A DNA stretch of 64,000 bases from Sebastes aleutianus. Taxonomy: Eukaryota > Chordata > Actinopteri > Perciformes > Sebastidae. Shown here in pieces: positions 24,730-36,576 of this stretch (positions are counted from its first letter, which is position 1; every line of letters begins with the position of its first letter). A program made the position numbers and the translations under genes. Location of the stretch: the NCBI GenBank assembly GCA_916700875.1, contig CAKAKS010000039.1, positions 25,679,315 to 25,743,314 on the forward strand. Reading direction: 5' to 3'. The notes under the pieces are model-generated. The model was not told where the DNA came from. It ran no database searches and worked only from the letters and a program-made list of their open reading frames with translations.

Positions 24730-25625
24730 TGGCCTGTCGGTCCACCACTTTGGTCCAGATGGAAGTATCTCAATAACTACTGGACTGGATTGGATGAATC
24801 CCAATGACTTTGGTGATCCCGACTTTTTTCCTATATGAGGTTAATTTTGAGTGAAATGTCTCGACAAAAACCTAATTGCAGTCTATGAAATTTTGTACAG
24901 ACATCCATGTTCCCCTCAGGGTGAATTATAAACCCAATCCCAATGTCCACACTCACAGACTCACAGGCTTTGAGGCGCACTCCTGTAAAGTTTGTGAGGG
25001 TTTAGGGCTCACTGTCAAATCGTCAAGTCCTTCAGGGCTTTTTGAACACTCTCCGTAAGTCCGCATTTCTGCAGGCTTGTCTGAGGTATTTACCCACAAT
25101 TCATGGCGTTGTGACGTTAAACACGGTTACCAGGGGAAGCCCAAAAAACAAAAAGATAAACAAAGAGGTGTTCAGCCAGGCGTATTTAAATTTATACAGT
25201 AACATTAATGATTTAAGATGGTACATAAAAACACATGAAATCAGAGGAATTCAACCATTAGACTATATGAGACACCTGTTTTTTTCATCAACCATTTCTT
25301 TTAAGTTTGACAAAATCAAGTAAATTTAATTTTTTGACAGTTACATCAAAACATAAAATAAAAACCCACAATTGGCGTCGTCAAGGTAACGAGATATGTC
25401 GCCGCAAAGTGCTGTCCCATTCATATTTATACCATTTCAAGCCCTTGCAGCGTCTCACACTCAACCATTTACCAGGTGACGTCAGTCAAGTCCCTGAGGG
25501 TTCAGCGTTTAAGGCCTTAGTGGGGGACATTGGGATTGGCCCATAATCACTTTGGTGATCCCTTAACTTTTCATCTAGTTCCATAATCAGGTCAAACTTT
25601 GACTTTCCCATCAAATGGGAAATAT
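24730..25625. repeat. Old fish interspersed repeat split by a younger element
   Basis: The left part (to 24931, with aattttgtacagacatccat and gttcccctcagggtgaatta) and the right part (from 25543, with ataatcactttggtgatccc and ttaacttttcatctag) are adjacent segments of one common fish repeat. They are separated here by the element at 24932-25542. Confidence 0.75.
24932..25542. mobile_element. DNA transposon (MITE-sized) with 15-bp inverted ends and ATAA target duplication
   Basis: The left terminal repeat ccaatcccaatgtcc (24934-24948) is matched exactly by ggacattgggattgg (25525-25539). ATAA occurs on both sides (24928-24931 and 25543-25546). Removing the 611 bp plus one ATAA restores the continuous older repeat, which supports insertion. 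No transposase frame is present, so it is non-autonomous. The superfamily is not assigned. Confidence 0.85.
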
Positions 25626-25629
25626 GGGA

Positions 25630-27145
25630 ACCTGGTGACTTACTCACTCAGAACTCCACTGGAGTTTTTGCGTTAATGGTGAGCAGATATTCACTAAAAG
25701 TTGAAGTGAACGATTCCTTTTAAACCAAAAGCAGTACACAGTATACTAAGTGAAGGCCAATCTTGAGGGAAGTTATGCTGTGTAGTACTAAAGCAAAGGT
25801 CAGGAAATGAGCAATAAAGGGGAGAGTTCAGCTGTCGCCTTAACCTCTCCTGACAGCACCTGCCGTGCATAAACAAAACCTGCCACACACTGCAGATGGC
25901 TCATGGGAAACTGTTCAGGAAGGGCAGCGTCCTTGGGCTGAGCGGTGCACAATCTCCTCCAGGATTGAGACCAAACAAGGATGTGACTAACACTTCAGCG
26001 TGGGTTTCACAATATCTTTTCCGTCGTCTCAAGACAAAACTGTTTGAAATCCCTCCAGTCATCATTATCTGCGCTGTTTAAATGTTGTATGTGGGCGTCA
26101 GGTGATGGAAATATGGCAAATGGAGGGATTTTGACGGCTGTTGGCCGAAACACAATCCACCTATTCTTTTTATTTATTTATTTTTGTACTTGCTCATTTC
26201 GGGCAGGAGCATGTTCAGTCTTCCTGACTGGCATGTCTTTTGGATGAGTGTATGGCAGTGTGGGGAAAATTTGGAAAGTCTTTGTAGAAGAGACGAGGGA
26301 GTTGAGTCAGACCTGACCTGACCTCTACGTCACTGTCACTAAAACTACATTTTGTGGAAACATGAGAAGGAGTTTTGGGAGAAACGAAAACATTAAAAAA
26401 TAAGCCGAATGTACCAGAGTTATGAGAAAGTTTTCCACAATCTGTTACATTAAAGCGATTTGTCAACCAGGCACACTTTGTTCTTTTATGTTTATCCTTG
26501 TGTGCTTAACACAAATGACTATAAACAATGGTCAATATAACTCTGCTAATCTTATTTGCTTTACTGCATTACCACCGGTTACCTTTCTGCCTGGTATGTG
26601 TGGGAAAGTAAGCTTCACACCCAATCACAGCATAGCGACAGGGCAGCACACCTATGTCTGGATTTATGAATGGAACGGTGAATGAACTGGGAACTGGGTG
26701 TGGCGTGTTCAACCTGAATCACACTCCTCGACTTCTGAGCACCGATGAAGCTGTGAGTCAGACCTGAACCACTTGAACAGGCATGAGGACATAGGAATGA
26801 AATCAGAGACAAGCCTGGTTTGAATATATGTAAACTTTGCATGCTCTGCTTTGTTTCAAGGTCAATGTTGACAGCTTAGACAGAAATGGATTTTATTAGA
26901 CTTTTATGCTTGGCTCCCCCCCAGAATATTGCATCACATATTTCTGGTTAAGACTCACAATTCCTGGGGAAATTCCAGCGAATCATTGAATGAATCTGAT
27001 GACTTGATTTTGATCGATGACTTCCAGTCAAATTCAGACTTGTTGAGGCATTGCTGCATAAATGAGCTAACATTGAGGAGAATTTCCAAACTAATTAATC
27101 ATCTTTTGGCTTTAGATGGATTATCTGACAATGAGACATTGTTTC
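25630..27145. other. Intergenic, nothing recognised
   Basis: No exon, RNA gene or clear repeat was recognised. Confidence 0.45.
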
Positions 27146-27151
27146 AGGGTG

Positions 27152-27767
27152 CTTTCACAATCCATAGTCAGTTTGGTTAGTCCGAATACAAGTGAAATTT
27201 ATACTTTTGTTTCATTTTCTATTTTGTCTGGTTCACAGTGCCCAAACTAAAGCGGACCAAAAAAAATAAAAATTTAGCTGAGGGGGCGTCTAAGAAAGAG
27301 CAAATTTATCTTTTTCGTCTCTGGAGCTGCGACTTTTATGCAGAGAATCACACCTTTTGATATATTGCTGTCAAAGGTTTTTCACTTTAACTCTGCACTG
27401 ATCTACTATGCGCACGAATCCCTTCTCCACCAGTTTATCTTGAATGACTTTACAAACGTCATTGTTTTTGCAGACTTTATTTAGCATATTCTGTTCTCTT
27501 CGGCCCAGATGACAAGCAAACATCAGACTCCAGATCAGTCCTCTCCCACTCATGTTAACCTCTCGTTTACCTGTGTCCATCTCAACAAATGCCCGTATAG
27601 ACAGCTTGCGTTACGGTTCTCTTGGAAATAGTCTGAGACCACCTCTCGCAAGTGGTGTCAGACCGGTTGTTTTGGTCCGCACCAGAGTATGATTACTGGG
27701 TTCACAACCGCCCACATGAACTGCACCAGAGTACGATTAAAACAGACTAAATGTTGGTTTGTGAAAG
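27152..27767. mobile_element. Non-autonomous DNA transposon with CTTTCACAA-type inverted ends
   Basis: The left end ctttcacaatcca and the right end tggtttgtgaaag (27755-27767) are inverted copies with one mismatch over 13 bases. Subterminal motifs are also paired: ttagtccga near the left end and agactaa near the right. No coding sequence is retained. Target duplication was not resolved. Confidence 0.6.
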
Positions 27768-27769
27768 TT

Positions 27770-28400
27770 TTAGTGTTCTACTTTTAGTCCACTTTGTTTC
27801 TGCACAACATAAACCGTCGTTACAGCAAAGCAGAGTCGTAGAGTTGGAAAGCACGGACCTAAAAGTGGTTAAACCATCAAGCCCAAAAGTCCAGTTCATG
27901 GCCCCGCTCCCACTACAGATTAGTTTTGGTTCAATGGAAAGACTCTAGGTTTATCATATAAGCCGCAGTGAAGCTATGCAGACAGCAAAGTGAATGCTAC
28001 ATTCCTGGCAGGGAGAAGGATTGCAGACCTGCATACCTGCCATTCTTTGCAGAGTCAAATTGGCAAGTATGAGGTGATGGACTCTCACCGGAGACTCTTC
28101 ACGTGGCTCACGCCGTGTGTGTGAAGGTAGTGTGGTTAGCCAAGACTGCATGGTTCACACACCTTTTGAGTTAAAGTATGTATTAATGATAGTTGGACAC
28201 ACAACAATTAGTGTTTAATATGCAGTGACATTTATGAGATAGTTTTCTCTTGCTGAACAGCATTCTGGAAATACATACCAGAGTAATAAGGCCAGTTAAG
28301 GAATGTGATTAATTACATCTCCTGCAAGTACTGTACTTCAGTACAATTAGGCCTACATGTACTTAGGTATACTTTGTGCTTTTATATCACTACATTTTAC
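27770..28400. other. Intergenic, nothing recognised
   Basis: No exon, RNA gene or repeat was recognised with confidence. Confidence 0.45.
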
Positions 28401-28404
28401 GTAG

Positions 28405-28850
28405 GGGTGTAAAAAAATCTCAATACACATGAGTATCACGATTTTTAATTAACCTTTTAAAAGTCAGATTGCCCGCCATTGTCCCGGTCACTATTCGATC
28501 TTCCAGAGGTTGTAGCAAGCTCAATTTTAAAGCTAGAGTGAAGGTACTGGCATAAAAAAAACTAAGAAAACCTAATAAATCCTTTGCTACCGACCATGTC
28601 ATACTAGCTTGTCGTGAAGGAGGCTAAATAACGCTAACTTTTGATAAGGAAAAACTGGCATGGCCATTTTCAAAGGGGTCCCTTGACCTCTGTGCTCAAG
28701 ATATGTGAATGAAAATGGGTTCTATGGGTACCCACGAGTCTTCCCTTTACAGACATGCCCACTTTATGATAATCACATGCAGTTTGGGGCAAAATCCATG
28801 CAGTTTTTTGTATTGCCAGAATCTTGTCAATACACAGCCCTAATTTTAAG
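28405..28850 (+). repeat. Percomorph interspersed repeat, copy 2 of 3
   Basis: Shares ccatgtcatactagcttgtc, ccattttcaaaggggtccct and tctatgggtacccacgagtc with copies at 2450-3115 and 59660-60265. It lacks the 3' half containing gatttccaataataaatata, so it is truncated or internally deleted. Confidence 0.8.
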
Positions 28851-28879
28851 GAGACATTGTTCTTTATACATTTACCTAA

Positions 28880-30110
28880 CATCTGTAGTTACTTTTTATT
28901 TTGCAGTTTACTAAGGGGTTAACCCTCTCTCGACCAGCTATAATATTAAAATGCTACTCATGTCAATGCAACAATAATAATCCTTTGAAATATATAATAC
29001 TCTGACAGTGGTCATTCTGTCTAATGAGCACTTTTGATACTAACATTTTCAATGCAGGATGTCTACTTTTAATTGAGTATTTTTGCATTCTTGTATTTTT
29101 ACTCTGATATAAGTTAAAGGATATGTAATAGTTCATAAAACATAAGCTGATGCAGATTTGAGCCTCTTGGCAATCTTTAATAACTGGCCAGTTCCTCATG
29201 ACACAGTCATGTCCGTTTTCATTGTCTTCCAACGGTTCCTCCTGCAGCTTTGTGTTTGACTGTGCTCAGCCCTCATCAGCCATTTGTTCTTTTTCCCACG
29301 CTGCTGAATGCCAGCGTGGCCACAGACACACACACGCAGGGCTTATCAGAACAATGCCTCAAATAGCTCCGGAGTCTCATCACAAGGGCATGTCACCAAA
29401 GAGCAAAAGAGCAGAAGAGGATGCGTGTGTGTGTGTGTGTGCGTGTGTTTGAGGCAGGCTGAAGTCATAAACGTGTCACAGTATGCAGCTGTTACCTGCA
29501 AGCTCTGCTGTACTTGTCAGCGGCTCATCACAGCCAGCTCATCCATACTGCTCCCCATTGTTAGGCTGACTATGTATAGTTCACTGTCTGAGGGGGGCTT
29601 CACAATAAACATAAACATAATGTGCAAGCACAAACAAAATCCAACATTAATTTATTTGCACTATCATTGCAGAAATGAGCAAAATTGCAAAAAGCCAGGT
29701 TAGGAAAATGTTTCCTTTTACAAAATATTCTGAGGTATTATTTATCCTGTATAAAACTATTGGCAGTATAATCAATAATTACTAAACTCTTGAAAATATT
29801 CACCTGTTTTTTTTACAAGCGGTAATTCTCGTGAATGTCTCCACAGACACCTGGTTCGTAATACTGCAAATGTAAATGGCTTTCATCAGTGGGCTAAATA
29901 GGCTCAATCCCCACCATCACGATTGTGTTTTGTCTAGAAGGTAACCCGCAAATTGCGAAAACATGCAAAAACTCCTGCGAGACTCGCTGCCCGACAACCT
30001 ATCCTAAACCTTAACCATCTCGCGAGAGTTTTGCAATTTGCATGTTACCTTCTACTTTCACGACTATTGTGTTACCTCATTCAGCAATAGATAGGAACTT
30101 AACAGACACG
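28880..30110. other. Intergenic, microsatellite only
   Basis: Contains a (TG)n run at about 29425-29448. No exon recognised. Confidence 0.5.
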
Positions 30111-30115
30111 TATTT

Positions 30116-30521
30116 AAAGGTAAAGTGTGTAGGATTTGATGGCATCTTAGTGGTGTGGTAGCAGATTGCATCCAACTGAGGACCCCTCTGCTCACTCCTC
30201 CCTTTCCAAGAGTGCGGTAACGTGAGCCACTGAGTGCAAAGCCGTGGTAACAGCGTACGCCTCGTTCAGAGGCCATCCTTACCATAATAACACTACTTTA
30301 GGAACAACAGAGGTCATATGGCGGCTGGCGGTATCACGCTTTTGCACTCACTTTTCTGCAGTTTCACGAGCATGTCGGGGAACTACGGTGGCTTTCAGGT
30401 AACGTAAAAACGCGAAAGGCTTTTTCTAGAGCCAGTGTTTGGTTTGTCCGTTCTGGGCTACTGTAGAAACATGGTGGTACAACATGTTGGGCTCCCCCAA
30501 AATGTTACACACTGTTCCTTT
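30116..30521. mobile_element. MITE with aaaggaacagtgtgta-type inverted ends
   Basis: The left end aaaggtaaagtgtgtaggat is an imperfect inverted match to the right end gttacacactgttccttt. Flanking TTTAAA-like sequence may be the target site. A truncated element with the same terminal motif (aaaggaacagtgtgtagcat) occurs at 58814-58950. No reading frame is maintained. Confidence 0.7.
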
Positions 30522-30524
30522 AAA

Positions 30525-32640
30525 TTAAAAACTTTGAGATTATTACTTTCATTTTTAACATTTATTATCCCCTAAAGTAACGACCATTTAGTAGCAAAGT
30601 GAGGTTAAGCAAACATTTGTGCACAGACTAGTAGTTGATTACAGTGGGTTGTTAGTGTAACTGCTGGGTGTGACGGTTAATAGTCCACACCTTGATTGAC
30701 AGATTATTGCTGCTGTTCTGGCCAGGTCTCTCTTTCTCTTCATCAGATTTGAATTTTATTTAATTTATTAGACCAATTTAAAGGTTAAAGTGGCTACAAT
30801 CAATAGTTTAAGATTAACAATGGATCACATTATTAATTGTGTGTGAAAGGGGTGTGATGAATCCACAGATGACACTGCAGTTCCTCTGAGCTCTACAGAC
30901 AGTTTTAATGTCTTTAAACTCATTGTTTCAGTTTTCTGGTGGTTTTGGTTTTATTGCATGTTTAGATTTTTGATTTTCTTTTGATTTTTTGGAAAATTTT
31001 ATTTAAATTGACCAATAATGAATCATCAAATCCTCTAAAAAGTACTGTATGCAGATTTATATTGACTTGTTCTCAATGACTGTAACTAAGTAGATTAAGT
31101 TAGTCTCTATCAGAGTTCTGCAGAGTCCTGTTTTATGTGATGTTATGTGAAATCTTGTATTAATAGAAATAGATTAATCTCTAAAGTAATTAAACATTAC
31201 TGATTTATTTTCAGCCCAAACAAGTTAATTCGAGCAGGGTTCAAGGAGTTGTCTTCTTTTGTATTTTAGGTGTTTTGTGTGCTGTGACTCACAGTAAACA
31301 CTCAGCAGCTTCAAGTCCCAACACGACTACCAAACTCTAAAGGCCCTTTCTGGTCCTTCCACCTGCTGTTTTGTCACACCCATGCGCCCATGGCTGCAAA
31401 ACTCCATCACACTGAAGTCAACAAGGTGAAAAGAACAACAGACATGTAGCTGTTTTGTCACGCCACGTGCTCAGTAACTCACATATTATCTGTTCATTTT
31501 ATAATCAAAACCCTCCTCAATTGTTGCAGTTTACACATTATCTTACTTCCTCTCTCTCTCTCTCTGTGTTTCTGGGGGTTTTGTTTTGTCTATGCGGAGA
31601 CAGTGAGAACCGGAGGGTGCTGATATGAACCCAATGTTGTCACAACACACTTCCTGAGATTTATTACACAGTCTGACTCCCTCCAGAAAGAGTTGTACTT
31701 TTCTCATAAGCCGGAAAAACTGGGAAAACAGTGACACATTGGAGTTTAACTGCTGTTGGAGTTGTGTGCGTGTGTGTGTGTGCGTGTGTGTGAGGCTTAA
31801 TAAAGGAGTATGATGTTGGCCAAAACACTTTGTTCAAAGAAAACTGAGTGTGTACTGACTGTATATGGATCATATTTATACTGATATATAACAAGTAAAG
31901 GCTACTTTCTGCTTCTTCAGACTTAGTTTAGTTATCCAATTTCCATATTTTCTTTTTTTCTCTATCTTTTCAGAAACACGTACAAACGTTTACACCACTG
32001 CTGCGTATAATTAATTACATTCTCCAGCCATCTTCACAGGGAAAATAATTGATGATCTGATGATATAGACACAACATAGTCATCCGCATGTGCACACACT
32101 CTGTCTCACACACACCTGGCTCTCCTTTAGCAAGCAAACTCCTCCAAAGTAAGGCGCCCCACCACACGCTGAGTCACTGCCCGGGCATGTCTGCGAGTCT
32201 CCACCGCAAACAAAAACCTATATATGCACACATGTACACATAACACAAACACACACACACGCACACACTGCCAGGCAACAAAGAGAAAACAAAGGGGGTT
32301 GGTAAAGAGGCGGCGGTGCTCCTCTTCACTCAACAGAAGCTGGCGACATGCTGTTTGACTCAGTACACACATGTGGTTTCCTTTTCTTGGAGATCAGACG
32401 ATTAAACTGGCCGCCACATCCCGCTCCAGTGTCAGCACTCATACAGGGGTTGATTAGCAGACGGCTCGGCGAGCTGTGTAAAGTGATTCACCATGGCTAC
32501 GCCTGTGATGCAGTCAAATGTCTGTATGGTCATAGTAGTGTTGATGTGTGAAGTCTTATGGGTGGTTCTCTCTAACTCATGGGGGCACGTTTGATTCCCA
32601 TCTGGTCGCCCAGATATTAACGCATGACTACTGGAGAAGT

Positions 32641-32687
<47 letters not shown>

Positions 32688-33240
32688 TTATATAGTCCAT
32701 GATGACATTTCATTTCCGGAGGGGGGATGTTTCCAAAACGTCTGAGAGAGGACAGTGATAGCGAGGCAGACAAGTGGGTGCTTGATGAACGTTTGCCACT
32801 GTGCACAGGAGCGATGCACCCTGGCTGGTGTATGTGAACTGGACACCAGGGTCAGGATTGTGTTTGTGTGGGTGATGATGATGAGTCGATGACATCTGCT
32901 TTCTTACCACCTCCTCCTGCTGATTCACACAGGCTAGGGGTGGGCGATAGCACATTTTTTAAATAGTTTTTTAGGTATTGATACTGAGGATCGATCCCCC
33001 AGACAGAGGCTCAGTGATACACATCTAAAGTCTGCTACTGTCATTTTGACATGAACATGAACCAGGAGTGAGCCAGTCAGGTGACTGACAGAGTGACACT
33101 ATGGTCAGTTGTTGGTGAAGGGGCTCGTGGCAGATGTGATCTATGCAGCGATATCAAAGGGCATAATGACACCTCAGGTTGTATCAAACCCACCTGACTG
33201 TAAAATCAGGAAATAATCATAGCTGACCCTTTTCCTTCCT
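30525..33240. other. Intergenic with microsatellites, no gene
   Basis: Contains (CT)n at about 31551-31566, a TG run at about 31766-31790, CA runs near 32243-32270 and a (TG)n at 32642-32685. No exon was recognised on either strand. Confidence 0.5.
32642..32685. repeat. (TG)22 microsatellite
   Basis: Uninterrupted tg dinucleotide run of about 44 bp. Confidence 0.97.
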
Positions 33241-33251
33241 TATTTCCTCCT

Positions 33252-33620
33252 TTAAAGGTGCTAAACACGATATCCAGAGCATTAATATAGCATTAAACAA
33301 CTATTGTCTATGTAAGGATATAGAGGAGTAATGTCTACCTGAGCAGAGAATGAAGTCACTGAAGCTCTGTGTGTTATAATCCGAGCTTCTCCATTCTTTG
33401 TTGACATAGCTGGACCGGCTGCATGTGATTATAGTGCATGTGAGCGTGCCCCACTGGCTAGCTTACAGCCACTGCTCTGCACTGCTCTCATAAGGCGCTT
33501 ACAGGCGATAACACCGCCCCGACCGACACAGAAGCGTAGCACCCATCCGCGGCTCGCCGTCGCCATGTTGACAGCCGTTGAGAGGCAATAGAAATGCTCT
33601 CATCCCGTATTTAGCACTTT
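33252..33620 (+). repeat. Interspersed repeat family B, copy 1
   Basis: Shares cgatatccagagcatta, gaggagtaatgtctacctga, gcagagaatgaa and cccgtattta in the same order with 61240-61570. The two copies differ a great deal, so the family is old. It has no coding capacity. Confidence 0.75.
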
Positions 33621-33624
33621 TAAA

Positions 33625-34480
33625 TACACAATAGTGGAATCAACTAAACTTTTGTCATTAATGAAAATATATATGTTGTATTAATTCCAAGTTAATTCTT
33701 TTTTCATTTCTGGTTTTATTTTCAGACCACTTCAGAACTTGAGTTCACCTGACTTGAAGTCTTTTTTTTACTTTAAATGATCAGTTGAATAAGAGTTCAC
33801 TCAACTCATTTTAAATTAAGTTTTTAATAAAATACAATCAGCATATTAGCAGACTTCCTACCATCCAATGTTTGAGAGTTCAAACTATCCAAAGACATGA
33901 TGGATTGACATGTTCATAAGAAGCCTCGTTTTCATCATAATAATAATAATAATTAAAACAAGGCGATTCAGAATGAAGTTTGGTATCCAATTCAGTCCAC
34001 GTACTCTGATCATTTAACACGATCGCTGGGAGCAGCCTCATATTGAGCTTGTGTACATTTAGCTCTAGAAAAAGTATAGCCACAGGTTTAAGGTCTTTGT
34101 GTCTAAACAATAAGTTCAGTTAACTCACATTTTTTAAGGCAACAGGGAGATGTTAAACAGTCCATGACAACCCTGTTTGCTTTCTGTTTTGGGCTCTGTA
34201 ACTCCTCTGTAAGGAGCTGCATAACTATGCTACCTTTGTGTAGCTGCTGGCACACAGTATGATGAATCCTCTGCTCACTGAATGGAAAATGAAAGTGCTC
34301 GTGGGCTGTTTGGATATATTTCAGCGGCTTGACATCCACAGACAGGAATAGCAGAGTTTATAAAACACCACTGAGGTGAAACAAGTTTAGTCTGAAGTAT
34401 TGCCTCTTTAAAGAATCACTAGAGAGCTGGGTGGCACAGACAGCACTTTACATGGTACAGTGGAGGGCGTATAAAGGGAA
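33625..34480. other. Intergenic, nothing recognised
   Basis: AT-rich sequence without a recognisable exon or element. Confidence 0.45.
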
Positions 34481-34811
34481 TGTATTTCCAGGCTGCCATG
34501 GAAAAAGCCTGGATCATAAACTTTAACAGAGAATTCAAAAGTCCCTCTGAAATGACTGTTGGTATTAAAAGGTTTATGAGGGTCCAGAGTGGGTTTGTTC
34601 TCAGCTCACCAATAAATTACTGTATTATTTGGAATTATTACAGCAAATTACTGTCTGCTTTGATTACAGTAAGCTGCTGTTTTCTTTTGATACAGTACAG
34701 ATACTGTAAATTGTACAGTAACTTACTGGCGAACCTGCTGCCAGTATTTTACTGTAATTTTTTAATTATTAGAGCAAATGACTGTATGCTTTGATTACAG
34801 TAAGCTGCTGT

Positions 34812-34930
34812 ATTCATGAATGAATGAATGAAAGACTTTATTTCGAACATAAAATAAATAAAAACAGATACAAAATAATAACAAACAAACCAAGAGTAAT
34901 AGTGTCCGAAAAGGAGTAGGTAGAAGTAAA
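34812..34930 (-). mobile_element. L2/Maui-like LINE 3' end, reverse orientation
   Basis: On the minus strand this reads cctactccttttcgg, then tgtatctgtttttatttatt, ttcgaaataaagtctttcat and a (TTCA)n tail, which is the characteristic 3' terminus of Maui-type L2 elements in fish. It is only about 120 bp long, so strongly 5'-truncated. It sits between blocks P and Q of the duplicated region. Confidence 0.75.
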
Positions 34931-35287
34931 ACTTAAAAGCCTGGATCATAAACTTTAACAGGGAATTCAAAAGTCCCTCTGAAATGACTGTTGGTATTAA
35001 AGGTTTTATGGGGGGCCAGAGTGGGTTTTATACATGTCCTCAGCTCACTTACAGGGCACATCTGGTAATTAACCGTATTAAACTGAATCAGTCGCTGCAG
35101 AGTGGGCAAATATTTGGACTAATCTCCTGCAGTAGGATGTGGATTAGTAATTAACATGTCGGCGGTGTAATGAAATGAAAAAAAATGAAAAAAAACAGCA
35201 ATTATCTTTATATAATTTCCCTTTATTACTGTAATTTTACAAGAAATATTTTACTTTTAACATATATTTATTGTTAGAATAGTCATA

Positions 35288-35738
35288 CACCGTAAAAACC
35301 ACCGTAACATTTGGCAAAACAAATCTTAAATACAGCTTCAATACAAAAACATACTGTAAATCTAAGACCATTTACATATAAATCACAAATGAAACATGTA
35401 ATTTTTACATTTTTTTCTGTCATTTTGAAATACAGACAAAAAATGTAAAATTTCTTGAAAAAAACTATAAAAAGAATGGGGTTTTTTACAAATAAAACCA
35501 GCGTAAAACCCACTCTGGCCCCCATAAACCTTTAATATCAAAAGTCGTTTCGGACTTTTGAATTCCCTGTTAAAGTTTATGATCCAGGCTTTTTCCCATG
35601 ACAGCCTGGTAGTTCATTCCCATATTATAATAAAGTGAGATTTTCATGTTTTTTTATTATAAAGCAGGCGTAAGTCCTATGTAAATACTGTGAAAGTATC
35701 GAAACACTCAATCTAAAAATGTTTTTTTTTTACAGTGC
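35288..35738. mobile_element. Possible MITE with CACYGTAAAAA ends enclosing the inverted block
   Basis: caccgtaaaaa at the left and ttttttacagtg at the right form an imperfect inverted pair around block R. This could be a small DNA element that carries a captured copy of neighbouring sequence. The ends are short and AT-rich, so a chance pairing is possible. Confidence 0.35.
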
Positions 35739-35970
35739 ATGTTCTCAGTGCACATCTGGTAATGAACCATACTAAACTGAATCACTGGCTGCAGAGTGGG
35801 CAAATATTTGGACTAATCCCCTGCAGTAGGATGTGGATTAGTAATTAACATGTGAGTGGTGTAATGAGGTCCACGTTAGGACTTCCTCTGCTCTCATCTC
35901 TCCTCCCACCGCCCACACACACAGCCTTGAATTACTCCACTGGCAACTGTTGATGCATTCCCAAGTCATC

Positions 35971-36013
35971 TGACGTCAAGTGGGAAGGGCTCCGAGCAGA
36001 GGAGACTATAAAA
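35971..36013 (+). promoter_or_regulatory. phlda2: phlda2 core promoter: perfect CRE and TATA box
   Basis: The palindromic cAMP-response element tgacgtca is at 35971-35978. A TATA box tataaaa is at 36007-36013, predicting a start near 36035-36042 and a 5'UTR of about 120 nt. The CRE then sits about 65 bp upstream of the start, a position typical for functional CREs. This suggests inducible transcription through CREB/ATF factors (inference). Confidence 0.75.
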
Positions 36014-36156
36014 GTCCTCTGCTGTACCTTGGTTCATTCACAACGACGCCACTCTGGATTACCACCACCACAGCCTCTGTAGGGAAGCTCCTACCTCGGG
36101 TTGGAAACAGCTGGTTGTTCACCTCACTCAGACACCACACTAACCTGACATATACA

Positions 36157-36576
36157 ATGAAAATGTCCGCAGCGGAGATCAGCCAGATCCTCAAGGAAGG
36201 AGAGCTGGAGAAGAGGAGCGACAACCTGCTCCAGTTCTGGAAGAGGAAGACGTGCGTCCTGACCACGGACAGCCTCAACATCTACGCGGACACGCAGAAG
36301 AAGCGCACCAGAGGCAAGGAGCTCAAACTGCAGTCCATCAAGAAGGTGGACTGCGTGGAGCGGACCGGCAAGTTCGTCTACTTCACCATCGTGACCACGG
36401 ACAATAAGGAGATCGATTTCCGCTGCTCCGGAGAGGAGAACTGCTGGAACGCGGTGATCACCATGGCGCTGATCGATTACCAGAACAGGAAGGCGATAGA
36501 GGACTTTAAGACAAGGCAGGACAACGAGAGCGCGTCGCCAGGACAACAGGAGAGGCGCATGGCGAGGGCTCCTTGA
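36157..36576 (+). CDS. phlda2: Pleckstrin homology-like domain family A member 2, complete
   Basis: Single coding exon, 139 residues, close to the usual PHLDA2 length. Nearly the whole protein is one PH domain (about residues 9-115), recognised from GELEKRSDNLLQFWKRKTCV, KKVDCVERTGKFVYFTIVTT, KEIDFRC and ENCWNAVITMALIDYQNR. PHLDA2 binds phosphoinositides through this domain and in mammals restrains placental growth and Akt signalling. The start at 36157 is chosen because the frame's further upstream ATG (35980) lies before the TATA box; a second ATG two codons later (36163) is possible. Exon 1 ends at 36627 (donor gtgaga), a 3'UTR exon starts at 37395, and AATAAA lies at 37730-37735. The coding exon is distinctly GC- and CpG-rich. 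phlda1 and phlda3 are less likely given the neighbours nap1l4 and osbpl5. Confidence 0.95.
   Translation: MKMSAAEISQILKEGELEKRSDNLLQFWKRKTCVLTTDSLNIYADTQKKRTRGKELKLQSIKKVDCVERTGKFVYFTIVTTDNKEIDFRCSGEENCWNAVITMALIDYQNRKAIEDFKTRQDNESASPGQQERRMARAP

Larger units (their letters stand above)
34484..35865. repeat. Duplicated and inverted block upstream of phlda2
   Basis: Block P (34500-34602) and block Q (34937-35030) are direct copies starting gcctggatcataaactttaa. Block R (35508-35590) is the inverted copy, ending aaagtttatgatccaggc. The stretch following Q (35040-35165) is repeated in direct orientation at 35745-35865 (gcagagtgggcaaatatttg, ctgcagtaggatgtggatta). Spacers are rich in tactgtaattt and tacagt motifs. 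Confidence 0.85.

Noticed and set aside
35980..36156. Upstream in-frame extension of phlda2 from the ATG at 35980
   Set aside because: The ATG lies before the TATA box at 36007-36013 and the added residues do not resemble the family. It is 5'UTR in frame by chance.
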